DNA from: CADCTB01 sp964479465
Lineage (GTDB): Bacteria; Actinomycetota; Acidimicrobiia; Acidimicrobiales; AC-14
Reading direction: 5' to 3'
Assembly: GCA_964479465.1 (NCBI GenBank)
Contig: CAYZMG010000008.1
Coordinates: forward strand, 1-64,000
Length of the DNA: 64,000 nt
Each line of letters opens with the position of its first letter. Position 1 is the first letter of the stretch. The notes under the pieces were generated by a model. The model was not told where the DNA came from, searched no databases, and worked only from the letters and a program-made list of their open reading frames with translations. Shown in pieces: positions 7,682 to 15,762 of the stretch. Position numbers and translations under genes: made by a program.

Positions 7682-10464
7682 GGGTGGACCGCCTCGAACT
7701 CCGAATGTTCGGCGTCCTCCTCCCCAAGCGCCATGAGGATGCCGACCACCAGCCCGACGACGACCAGGTAGACCCCGATGTCGAACGCCAGGGCCGAGGT
7801 CGTCTTCACCGTCCCCAGCAGCGGAAGGTCAAGCGCCAGCTTTCCGCTCTTGAGGAACTCGCCGCCACCCAACAAGCCCGCGGCGCCCGTCGTCATCGTC
7901 ACCACAAGACCGGTCCCCAGCATCCCCGCCCATGACAGGGGCGTGGTACGCCGGACCTCGTCCGTGCCGCCGTGGACGAAACGGAGGACGAACGCGGCGC
8001 CGGCGACCAGCCCCCCGACGAACCCCCCTCCGGGAGCGTTGTGCCCGGAGAAGAGCAGGAACAACGAGTACAGCATGGCGGTGTGGAACAGCACGGAGAC
8101 GCACCGCTCGAGGATGAGCGATGGCGCAAGGCGGGGCGCGGTGTTCGCCACGGGCGGTGCCTTTGACCGGGCGCGGCGACCGGTCGCGACCAGGCTGGCG
8201 ATGCCTAGCGCGGCAACGCTCAGGACGGTGACCTCGCCCAGGGTGTCGAGGCCACGGAAGTCGGTGAGGATCACGTTGACGACGTTGCGCCCACCACCCT
8301 CGGGCAGGGCCCGGGCGATGTGCTCCTCGGATACGGGGGTGGCGGTGCGGGCGCCGGCGGCGACCACGATGAAGCCGGCCACGAAGATGCCCATCCCGCC
8401 GGCGATCAGCCAGCGGGCGCCCTCGGCGAGACGCCGAGGTGCGGGCTCGAAGCGCTCCGGGAGGTGGCGGAGGACGAGCACGAACACGACGAGCGAGAGC
8501 GTCTCGACGAGGAACTGGGTGAGGGCCAGGTCGGGGGCACCCTGGACCATGAACAGCACGGCGACGCCGTAGCCCACACCGCCCACGAACAGCACGGCGG
8601 CGAACCGGCGGCCGGCGAACGTCGCACCGACGGCCGCGGCGACGACGACCGCAGCCACGGCGACCTGCAGGGGCGATTCGGCGAGGCGGAGGTCGTAGCC
8701 GACGCCGCTGACCTGGATAAGGGCAACGGCCGGCAGGGCCAGGACCGTGATCAGGATGACGGCGATGTAGATGGGCAGCGACCCGTTCTGCACGACACCG
8801 GTGGACAGTCTGGCCACGTGGTTGAGGCCGACGACCAGCGCCTCATAGGCACCGAGTGCGCTCGGCACGGCCGGCATACGGTCCTGCAGCCGCTCGAGCC
8901 GGGCCCGACCGGCGAACAGAAGTGCGCCGGCGGCGACGGTCAGGGCCGAGAGGCCCAGAGCCGTGTTGACACCGTGCCAGAGCGAGAGGTGGAGGCCACG
9001 CGAGGCGGGGTCGAGGTCGCCGGCGGCAGCCTCCACCACGCCGGCAGCCAGTGCCGCGACCACGCCGAAGGCCACGGTGAGCACGGCCAGCACGGCGGCG
9101 GGAGCGAGAAACGGCCACGGCGGCGCCGCCACCTCGGCCCCCACCAGTTCGTGGCCGGACGTAGCCGCCTTGGTGGCGAATGCGCCCCACAGGAACCGCG
9201 CCCCGTAGGCAAAGGTGAGGGCTGATCCGACGACCACGCCGGCGAGGACCGCCACGTCTCCGATCCCCGAACCTGCGTGCAGCAGTCCTTCGTAGACCGC
9301 CTCTTTGGAGATGAAACCGAACAGGGGGGGCAGCCCGGCCATGGAGGCGGCGGCGACGGCGGCGACCGCGAACGTCGCCGGCATCCGCCGGCCGAGGCCG
9401 CTGATGGACCGCAGGTCGCGAGTATGGGCCTGGTGGTCGACGATGCCGACGACCAGGAAGAGGGCGGCCTTGAAGAGGCTGTGGGCGAGTAACAGCACCG
9501 CGCCGGCAAAGGTCAGGTCGGGGCGGCCGGCGCCGAGGAGGACCACCAGGAGGCCCAGCTGGCTCACCGTCCCGTAGGCCAGGACCAGCTTGAGGTCGTG
9601 CTGGCGCAGGGCGCGGTAGCCGCCGAGCAGCATGGTGGCCAGCCCCACACCCATGACGAGGGGGCGCCAGAGCACGACCGAACCGGCGAATGCCGGCGCC
9701 AGGCGGGCGATCAGGTAGACCCCGGCCTTCACCATGGTGGCGGAGTGCAGGTAGGCGCTGACCGGCGTGGGCGCCGCCATGGCCCCCGGCAGCCATGAGT
9801 GGAAGGGCACCTGCGCCGACTTGGTGAAGGCCCCCAGAAGCACCAGGACCAGGGCCGGGGCCACCAGGGCTCCCGACGGGGGGTCGGCGATGATGCCGGA
9901 CAGCGAGTAGGTACCGGCCGCCTGCCCGAGCATGACGAAGCCTCCGAGCATCGCCAGCCCGCCGGCGGCGGTGATGAGCAGGGCCTGACGTGCCGCGTCG
10001 CGCGCCGCGCCCTTCTTGTCCTCGAAACCGATGAGGAGGTACGACGTGATCGACGTCAGCTCCCAGAAGACGTACAGGACGAAGAGGTTGTCGGCGAAGA
10101 CGACGCCGAGCATGGCGGCTGCGAATACGGTGAGCGTCCCCGCGAACCGCCCGAGGCCGGGCCGGTCGGAGAAGTACCACCGGCTGTAGACGAAGATCAG
10201 GACGCCCACGCCCGAGATGAGGCCGGCCATGAGGAGCGAGAACCCGTCCAGACGGAGGTCCATCCCAAGGTTGAGATCCGGCACCCACCCGACATGCTCG
10301 ACACGGGGACGCAGGTCGAGCACCCCGGCGGCGCTGATGACGACCCAGACGAGCGCGGCCGCCGGTGCCACGGCACACAGCCAGAAGACACGGGGGCCCA
10401 GCCGCCGAGCGGCACTCGGCGCCAGCACAGCGATGATCAGATGTAAGAGGAGAACAGTGATCAA
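7678..10464 (-). CDS. mnhA: Fused Mrp antiporter subunit A/B
   Basis: 928 residues. Residues 1 to about 620 are the NuoL-like antiporter module ('WELTSITSYLLIGFEDKKGAARDAARQALLITAAGG', 'PFHSWLPGAMAAPTPVSAYLHSATMVKAGVYL', 'HSLFKAALFLVVG'); these are described from the regions around nt 9700-10060. Next comes a DUF4040-type region ('QGAPDLALTQFLVETLSLVVFVLVLRHLP'), and from about residue 782 a full MrpB domain ('LFSGHNAPGGGFVGGLVAG'). In many bacteria A and B are separate genes; the fused form is known. The first codon is TTG at 10464, chosen because it overlaps the upstream stop (TTGA). A and D are thought to form the transport path. Confidence 0.9.
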   Translation of the reverse strand: MITVLLLHLIIAVLAPSAARRLGPRVFWLCAVAPAAALVWVVISAAGVLDLRPRVEHVGWVPDLNLGMDLRLDGFSLLMAGLISGVGVLIFVYSRWYFSDRPGLGRFAGTLTVFAAAMLGVVFADNLFVLYVFWELTSITSYLLIGFEDKKGAARDAARQALLITAAGGLAMLGGFVMLGQAAGTYSLSGIIADPPSGALVAPALVLVLLGAFTKSAQVPFHSWLPGAMAAPTPVSAYLHSATMVKAGVYLIARLAPAFAGSVVLWRPLVMGVGLATMLLGGYRALRQHDLKLVLAYGTVSQLGLLVVLLGAGRPDLTFAGAVLLLAHSLFKAALFLVVGIVDHQAHTRDLRSISGLGRRMPATFAVAAVAAASMAGLPPLFGFISKEAVYEGLLHAGSGIGDVAVLAGVVVGSALTFAYGARFLWGAFATKAATSGHELVGAEVAAPPWPFLAPAAVLAVLTVAFGVVAALAAGVVEAAAGDLDPASRGLHLSLWHGVNTALGLSALTVAAGALLFAGRARLERLQDRMPAVPSALGAYEALVVGLNHVARLSTGVVQNGSLPIYIAVILITVLALPAVALIQVSGVGYDLRLAESPLQVAVAAVVVAAAVGATFAGRRFAAVLFVGGVGYGVAVLFMVQGAPDLALTQFLVETLSLVVFVLVLRHLPERFEPAPRRLAEGARWLIAGGMGIFVAGFIVVAAGARTATPVSEEHIARALPEGGGRNVVNVILTDFRGLDTLGEVTVLSVAALGIASLVATGRRARSKAPPVANTAPRLAPSLILERCVSVLFHTAMLYSLFLLFSGHNAPGGGFVGGLVAGAAFVLRFVHGGTDEVRRTTPLSWAGMLGTGLVVTMTTGAAGLLGGGEFLKSGKLALDLPLLGTVKTTSALAFDIGVYLVVVGLVVGILMALGEEDAEHSEFEAVHP

Positions 10465-11153
10465 GCGCGCCGCTCGTGCTGGGGAGCGTCGGCGACGACG
10501 AGCACCAGCGGCTCACGATCCCCGGGGTTCGCCGGATGCCGGCGCTTGGGCAGGCCGCTGCCGCCGGGGTCACCGACGACGATCACAGCGTCGAACCCCG
10601 CCGTGGCCGCATACTCCCGTGGGGCCTCCAGAGGGTGGCCCGGGAGCAGGAGCAGTGACGGGTCGTACTCGACGAGGAAGAGCGACGCGCACGACAACTC
10701 GGCTTCGGCGGCCGCCCGATCGTCGTCGTCCTGGATCGACTCGAAGTCGAGGACGCGTGCCAGGGTGACGCGGCCCACGCGGTGCCCGAGAAGCTGCAGC
10801 ACCGGAAGCGCCGATGCCGCTCCCGCAGGGGAACCCTGAAGGCCGATCAGGATGTCGACCGGCCCCGACCCGCTGTGGCCCTCTGACACCAGCACCGGCT
10901 TCACCGCCCGTTCCTCTCTCCGCAGCCTCATAGCGAAGGGAATGTACAACGGACCGAACACCAGCCCCACCGCCCCGTTCGAGCGCAGGTCGTGACCATG
11001 GCGGCTCAGGATCACCGCCGTGACCAGGCCGGCAGTGATCCAGAGCGCGAAGAAGACAACGCCGACCATGGGCGCGGGGCCGAACAGCCCGACGTCGGCC
11101 GGGGTGGCGATCTCGGCCGAACCGGCGTCGGCCGCCAGCCGGTCGCGAATCAT
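10461..11153 (-). CDS. Membrane-anchored universal-stress-like protein heading the antiporter operon
   Basis: 230 residues from the ATG at 11153. One strong hydrophobic segment ('PMVGVVFFALWITAGLVTAVILS', residues about 22-45) is followed by a soluble domain. The pattern 'VDILIGLQGSPAGAASALPVLQLLGHRVGRVTLARVLDFE' at about residues 90-130 resembles the first beta-alpha unit of UspA-type nucleotide-binding domains, and 'GFDAVIVVGDPGGSG' near the end fits the phosphate-binding loop. The assignment to Usp is by pattern only. It is translationally coupled to mnhA (TTGA overlap), so it is probably an antiporter partner or regulator; that role is inference. The frame is open to 11237, but homology-like content starts after 11153. 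Confidence 0.6.
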   Translation of the reverse strand: MIRDRLAADAGSAEIATPADVGLFGPAPMVGVVFFALWITAGLVTAVILSRHGHDLRSNGAVGLVFGPLYIPFAMRLRREERAVKPVLVSEGHSGSGPVDILIGLQGSPAGAASALPVLQLLGHRVGRVTLARVLDFESIQDDDDRAAAEAELSCASLFLVEYDPSLLLLPGHPLEAPREYAATAGFDAVIVVGDPGGSGLPKRRHPANPGDREPLVLVVADAPQHERRA

Positions 11154-11421
11154 CCATGTGAGATCGCCTCCGGGGAAGCTCACTGGCCAGCACCTTCTTC
11201 GCGTCGAGGGGACACTGCCGACCAGGCTTCCCGGCACTCCTCCACCGACGGTACCTGTGCCCGCAACCTAAGGACGGGTGCCGTACGCCGGTTTCTCGCG
11301 ACTGCAATGTTCGTGCGCGCTTACTGTCATCTTGCCGTCATGAGACTGACTTTGAGGCCGTGCCGCACCATGCTCGGCGTGGCGCTCCGACATCTCCGGC
11401 CCGGAGGGGCATCATTGGAGG

Positions 11422-12102
11422 GTGGCAGCGGAGATCCTCGTCGTCGAGGACGACGAGCGCATCCGCAAAGCGCTCCGCCTGGCTCTCGAGGAAGAGCAGT
11501 ACCAGGTGGTGGAGGCCGGAAGTGCCGAGGAGGCACTCGAGGCATTCGGGCGCCGGCCGGCCGAGCTGGTCCTGGTCGACGTGATGCTGCCTGGGCTCGA
11601 CGGTTTCGACCTCTGCCGCAGCCTGCGGCGCCACAGCGACGTACCGATCATCATCGTGACGGCGCGATCCGACAGTCACGATGTCGTCGCCGGCCTTGAG
11701 GCCGGCGCGGATGACTATGTGACGAAGCCCTTCATTCCCAAAGAGCTTTCGGCACGGATCCGCGCCTTGCTCCGACGGGTGAGAATCGTCGAGGCCCCGG
11801 GCGAGGCCCTGCGCTTCGGGACCCTTGAGATCGATCCCGACGCCGGAATCGTCCGCCGGCAGGGCGAGGTCCTCTCGTTGACCAAGACCGAGCTCATGTT
11901 GCTGTGCGAGCTCGCGGCCGGCGCCCCCCGCCTCATGACCAGGGAGATGCTTCTGGGCCGAGTCTGGGGATACGACTACTTCGGCGACGGCCGCCTGGTC
12001 GACGTCCACATCCGGCGGTTGCGCCGCAAGATCGAGGACGACCCCGCCCATCCCAATCACCTCGTGACCGTCCGGGGCCTGGGCTACAGGCTGCAGGCCT
12101 GA
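11422..12102 (+). CDS. mtrA: MtrA-like OmpR/PhoB response regulator
   Basis: 226 residues: receiver domain with acidic pair D10/D11, phospho-acceptor D53 ('LVDVMLPGLDG'), Thr and Lys103-region 'YVTKPFIPKEL', and a C-terminal winged helix ending 'VDVHIRRLRRKIEDDP...VTVRGLGYRLQ'. The segment 'SHDVVAGLEAGADDYVTKPFIPKEL' is close to mycobacterial MtrA from memory, and the downstream HK and GerMN lipoprotein reproduce the mtrA-mtrB-lpqB order. A GTG start at 11422 directly abuts a GGAGG, an unusually short spacing, so initiation may be leaderless. The stop overlaps the next ATG by one base (TGATG). Confidence 0.85.
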   Translation: MAAEILVVEDDERIRKALRLALEEEQYQVVEAGSAEEALEAFGRRPAELVLVDVMLPGLDGFDLCRSLRRHSDVPIIIVTARSDSHDVVAGLEAGADDYVTKPFIPKELSARIRALLRRVRIVEAPGEALRFGTLEIDPDAGIVRRQGEVLSLTKTELMLLCELAAGAPRLMTREMLLGRVWGYDYFGDGRLVDVHIRRLRRKIEDDPAHPNHLVTVRGLGYRLQA

Positions 12103-13472
12103 TGTGGCGGGGCGTCGGGCTGCGACGGCGGGTGACAGTCGCCTTCGCCGTGGGCGGCCTCGGCCTCAGCGCCGGGCTCGCGTTCATCACCTTTGAGTTG
12201 GCGAGGACGTATCTCCTGGATCAGCGGAAGCAGTCGATCGTCCGCCAGACCTACACGGCGGTCGCTCTGGTGGAGACCGAGCTCCTGGCGCCCGAGCCGG
12301 ACATTCCCCGGGTGCTCTCGTCTCTGGTGGTCCCCGTAGGGGGCCAGTCGGTGCTCCACCATGATGAACAGTGGTACGCACTCTCGCTCCAGGTGGGTCG
12401 GGACGACATACCACAGTCGCTCCGGGACCGCGCCGAGGCCGGGATTCCGGCCACCCAGCGGTTCCGCCTCAACGGCACTCCCCACCTGGGCGTCGGGGTG
12501 CCCCTGGGCGGCGATCGGGGCGCCTTCTTCGAGGTGTCGTCACTGGAAGAGCTCGAAAGGACTCTGGCCGTGCTCCGGCAGGCCCTCGTTGCGGCGGCGG
12601 CCGTCACCACGCTCGCCGGCGCGGCAATGGGAGCGTGGGCCGGCAACCGGTTGCTCCGGCCGCTCGCGAAAGCCGCAGCCGCCGCCGCCGCGGTCGGATC
12701 GGGCGGGCGCAACGTACGGCTGGAGAAGACCGGCGATCCCGACCTGGACACGCTGACCGAGGCGTTCAACGACATGACCGCCGCGCTCGGAGAGCGGATG
12801 GAACGCGATGCCCGCTTCGCGTCGGCGGTGAGCCACGAGCTCAGGTCGCCGCTCACGACGCTCGCCACATCGGTGTCGGTGCTCAGGGGCCGGCGGGAGG
12901 AGATGCCGGAGCCGGCCCGGGCCGCGCTCGATCTGCTCGATGGCGACGTCGGCCGCTTCCAGCGACTGGTCGAGGATCTCCTGGAGATGTCACGCATCGG
13001 CGCGGGCGTGGCCGAAGTGACCTTGGAGCCCGTCCGGCCCGCAGAGCTGGTCGCGCATGCCCTGCGGTCAGCCGGTGCCACCCATGTGCCTGTCCACCTC
13101 GATGCTTCGGCGGCGGGCTACAGCGTGCACGTCGACAAGCGGCGGATGGAGCGGGCGATCGTCAATCTCGTCGACAACGCAGAGTCCCACGGAGGCGGGA
13201 TTCTGCGGGTGGTGATCGAGGCCGCCGACGATCGGATCCAGGTGGCCGTGGAGGACAAGGGCCCCGGCGTGACGGCGGACGAGCGGGCGCGCATCTTCGA
13301 ACCGTTCTTCCGAGGACGTGCCGCGGGGAGCCGGGGCGCCGCGGAGGGCACCGGCCTCGGCCTCTCGTTGGTCGCCGAGCACGTGCGCCTCGTCGGCGGA
13401 CGGGTGTGGGCCGAGGACCGCGCCGGCGGCGGTTCCCGGTTCGTCGTCGAGCTCCCGGCCAGGCGACGATGA
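12102..13472 (+). CDS. mtrB: MtrB-like sensor histidine kinase
   Basis: 456 residues. Transmembrane helix near residues 10-30, an extracytoplasmic sensor of about 130 residues, a second helix (about 155-185), HAMP linker, then HisKA with H at about 245 in 'SAVSHELRSPLTT' and an HATPase_c with N box 'NLVDNAESHG', 'DKGPGV' and 'GTGLGLSLVAEHV'. The piece 'RDARFASAVSHELRSPLTT...DRFxxLVEDLLEMSRIGAGVAE' is very like mycobacterial MtrB. It phosphorylates the MtrA-like regulator encoded immediately upstream. In mycobacteria this pair controls cell-wall and division genes; here that is inferred. It overlaps both neighbours by 1-4 bases. Confidence 0.88.
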   Translation: MWRGVGLRRRVTVAFAVGGLGLSAGLAFITFELARTYLLDQRKQSIVRQTYTAVALVETELLAPEPDIPRVLSSLVVPVGGQSVLHHDEQWYALSLQVGRDDIPQSLRDRAEAGIPATQRFRLNGTPHLGVGVPLGGDRGAFFEVSSLEELERTLAVLRQALVAAAAVTTLAGAAMGAWAGNRLLRPLAKAAAAAAAVGSGGRNVRLEKTGDPDLDTLTEAFNDMTAALGERMERDARFASAVSHELRSPLTTLATSVSVLRGRREEMPEPARAALDLLDGDVGRFQRLVEDLLEMSRIGAGVAEVTLEPVRPAELVAHALRSAGATHVPVHLDASAAGYSVHVDKRRMERAIVNLVDNAESHGGGILRVVIEAADDRIQVAVEDKGPGVTADERARIFEPFFRGRAAGSRGAAEGTGLGLSLVAEHVRLVGGRVWAEDRAGGGSRFVVELPARRR

Positions 13473-14038
13473 CCGCCCGAGGAGCCGCGGCCATCGTCCT
13501 GGCGGTAACCGTGTTCGCAGGCTGCGGCATTCCTATCGATGACCAAGCCCGGCCCCTCGCCGGCGACGAGATCCCCGCCTCGGTTCCCGGCGCCGCGCCC
13601 CAGCCGCCGGCACCGGCGGGCGAGCTGAGCCTCTCCGTCGAGGTGTTCCTGCTCCGCGATTCACGACTGGCTGCGGTCAACCGCCAGGTACCCGCGCCGC
13701 TCACGGCGGACAAGGCCATCACGGAGATCGGGAGAGGGCCGACGCCGCTCGAGCGCAGCCGAGGGCTTCGATCGGCGCTGCCGGGGAGCGTCCGGTTGCT
13801 GGGCACCGTCGCCCATGACGTCCCCCTCATCGACGTGACGGAGTCGCTCGCCGGCGTGGACGGAGAGGAGCAGATACTGGCCCTGGCCCAGCTCGTGTTC
13901 ACCCTCACCGGTCTGCCCAGCGTGAACGGAGTGTCCTTCGCTCGGGACGGGCGACAGGTCGAGGTGCCGACCGGAGACGGCGAACTGAAGCGCGGGCCGC
14001 TGCGGCGCCAGGATTTCGCGGCCGTCGCTCCCCTCTGA
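13469..14038 (+). CDS. GerMN-domain lipoprotein, short LpqB-like
   Basis: 189 residues. A signal peptide with lipobox 'VFAGC' puts the lipidated Cys at residue 19. After a Pro-rich linker, residues about 48-175 fit a GerMN domain ('VEVFLLRDSRLAAVNRQVP', 'ILALAQLVFTLTGLPSVNGVSFARDGRQVEVP'). Position after a MtrAB-like pair, with a four-base ATGA overlap, matches lpqB. Mycobacterial LpqB, however, continues into a large beta-propeller domain that is entirely absent here. In mycobacteria LpqB modulates MtrB sensing, so a comparable modulatory role is inferred. Confidence 0.75.
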   Translation: MTARGAAAIVLAVTVFAGCGIPIDDQARPLAGDEIPASVPGAAPQPPAPAGELSLSVEVFLLRDSRLAAVNRQVPAPLTADKAITEIGRGPTPLERSRGLRSALPGSVRLLGTVAHDVPLIDVTESLAGVDGEEQILALAQLVFTLTGLPSVNGVSFARDGRQVEVPTGDGELKRGPLRRQDFAAVAPL

Positions 14039-14165
14039 CATCTGCCGGCGACGTGTCATGGAACTGCAATGTCGCCGCCACGGGGTCGTCAGCGGCGTAG
14101 GGCAGCATGTCTCAAGTATTGGACCGGCACTGAAGCCGCGACATCTCAACAGGAGGCCAGCCCCA

Positions 14166-14345
14166 TTGCTGTCGTACATGGACCCCGGTTCCGGCAGCCT
14201 GCTCGCCCAGGCCGCCGTCGCCGGCGTCGCCGGCGCAGCAGTCGCCTTCAAGATGGGCTGGCGGAGAACGGCTGCCCTGCTCGACGGGAAGCGGCGCCGC
14301 GATCGCTCGGACCGTGAGGGCGAGGAAACCGTCACTGACCGGTAA
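14166..14345 (+). CDS. Small 'MDPGSGS' membrane protein
   Basis: 59 residues from a TTG start at 14166, set by an AGGAGG at 14151-14156 with a 9-base spacer. The start region reads LSYMDPGSGSLLAQ, followed by one glycine/alanine-rich transmembrane helix (AAVAGVAGAAVAFKMGW) and a basic-acidic tail. Small proteins with this (Y)(M/I)DPG(S/T)GS motif are, from memory, common next to methyltransferase and envelope-phosphotransferase genes, exactly as here. No function is known to me; an anchoring or assembly role for the polymer enzymes encoded downstream is a guess. The 3' end overlaps the next gene by about 32 bases. Confidence 0.7.
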   Translation: MLSYMDPGSGSLLAQAAVAGVAGAAVAFKMGWRRTAALLDGKRRRDRSDREGEETVTDR

Positions 14346-15762
14346 CGGCTCGACCGGGCCGCCCCCGTCCCGCGCCGACGCGAGTTCCTTCAGGGACCCG
14401 ACAAGCACGGTCTTCTACGCCGACGGTCGGGTGCTCCGGGGACTGACCGAAAGCGGCGCGTCGGACCTGTCGGCCGTGGAGGGCACCGGGCTGCTGGAGC
14501 GGCTGACCCTGACCCGCAAGTTGGTTCCGACGACGAAACTCCACGGGGTACTACCGGCGGCGCCGGCGTCCGCCGTGGAGGACTGGACCGTCATCCTCGA
14601 ACACGAGAGAGTGCCCTTCGTCTCCTACCCGTTCGAGTGGTGCTTCGGGATGCTCAAGGACGCCGCCATCCTCCATCTCGAGGTCCTGATCGAGGCCCTC
14701 GCACACGGGGTGGCCACCAAGGACGGGCACGCTTACAACGTTCAGTGGTGGGGCAGCGTGCCCCGCTTCATCGACGTGCCGTCGTTCACCATGCACGCCG
14801 CCGGCCCCTGGGCGGGATACCGGCAGTTCTGCGAGACGTTCCTCAACCCGCTCTTTCTCCAGGCTCACCACGGCGTCGATTTCCAGCCGTGGTTGCGCGG
14901 GCGCCTCGCTGGCATCCCGGTCGCCGACATGCTCCGGATGGTAAGCGTTCGCGACCTTGTCCGACGCGGAGTGCTTCGCCACGTCGTTCTTCACGGGCTG
15001 ATGGAACGGCAGAGCACGGGGCCGTCCCAAGCGACCGCGCGCGCCATGACCGAGGCCGGATTCGACGCCAGCGTGGCCAGAGTCGCGGGGGTAAGCCTTC
15101 TCAAGCTCGTGCGGTCCATGTCGTGGCGTCCCCAACCCTCCGCCTGGTCGACCTACTCCGCCACGAACACCTACGACGGTGCCGGCCACGCCGAGAAGGT
15201 GGCCTTCGTGGAGTGGGCCGTCCTCGTCGACGGGCCCGCGAAGCTGGTGTTGGACCTCGGATGCAACGACGGGACGTACTCCCGGATCGCAGCCAGAACC
15301 GCGGACTACGTCGTCGCCGTCGACTCCGACCACCCGACTGTCGAGCGGCTCTACCAGTCCCTCCGCGCCGCTCAGATCGGGAACGTCCTCCCCCTCGTGA
15401 TGGACCTCGGCGATCCGACACCCGCGCTGGGGTGGCGGAACGTGGAGCGACGGGCATTCTTCGACCGCGCCCGGCCGGAGGTGGTCCTCTGCCTCGCGCT
15501 CGTACACCACCTGGCCATCGGGTCGAACGTCCGGCTGCCGGAGATCGTCGCCTGGCTGAGGTCGTTCGGTTGCCCCGTCGTCGTGGAGTTCGTCCACCGG
15601 GACGACCCGATGGTTCGGCGGATGCTGGCCGACAAGCCGATAGACCACAGCGATTACAACACCGAGGAATTCGAACGTAGCCTCGCCGGCTGCTTCCGGA
15701 TCGCACGGCAGCAGCCACTCTCCTCGGGCACCCGCACGTTGTACCTTGCCCTGCCCACATGA
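14314..15762 (+). CDS. Class I SAM-dependent methyltransferase with long N-terminal domain
   Basis: Up to 482 residues. The conserved region starts around residue 25 with 'SFRDPTSTVFYADGRVLRGL', the opening of a family of large methyltransferases annotated as nodulation-NoeI-like. Motif I of the Rossmann fold is 'LVLDLGCNDGTYSRIA' (residues about 310-325), followed by 'VVAVDSDHPTVERLY' (motif post I) and 'VVLCLALVHHLAI'. The substrate is unknown; envelope saccharides are suggested by the neighbouring LTA-synthase-like gene. The start is uncertain: GTG at 14314 is the longest, and any start before about 14385 keeps the domain. It is coupled to the next gene by a four-base overlap (ATGA). Confidence 0.8.
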   Translation: MRARKPSLTGNGSTGPPPSRADASSFRDPTSTVFYADGRVLRGLTESGASDLSAVEGTGLLERLTLTRKLVPTTKLHGVLPAAPASAVEDWTVILEHERVPFVSYPFEWCFGMLKDAAILHLEVLIEALAHGVATKDGHAYNVQWWGSVPRFIDVPSFTMHAAGPWAGYRQFCETFLNPLFLQAHHGVDFQPWLRGRLAGIPVADMLRMVSVRDLVRRGVLRHVVLHGLMERQSTGPSQATARAMTEAGFDASVARVAGVSLLKLVRSMSWRPQPSAWSTYSATNTYDGAGHAEKVAFVEWAVLVDGPAKLVLDLGCNDGTYSRIAARTADYVVAVDSDHPTVERLYQSLRAAQIGNVLPLVMDLGDPTPALGWRNVERRAFFDRARPEVVLCLALVHHLAIGSNVRLPEIVAWLRSFGCPVVVEFVHRDDPMVRRMLADKPIDHSDYNTEEFERSLAGCFRIARQQPLSSGTRTLYLALPT

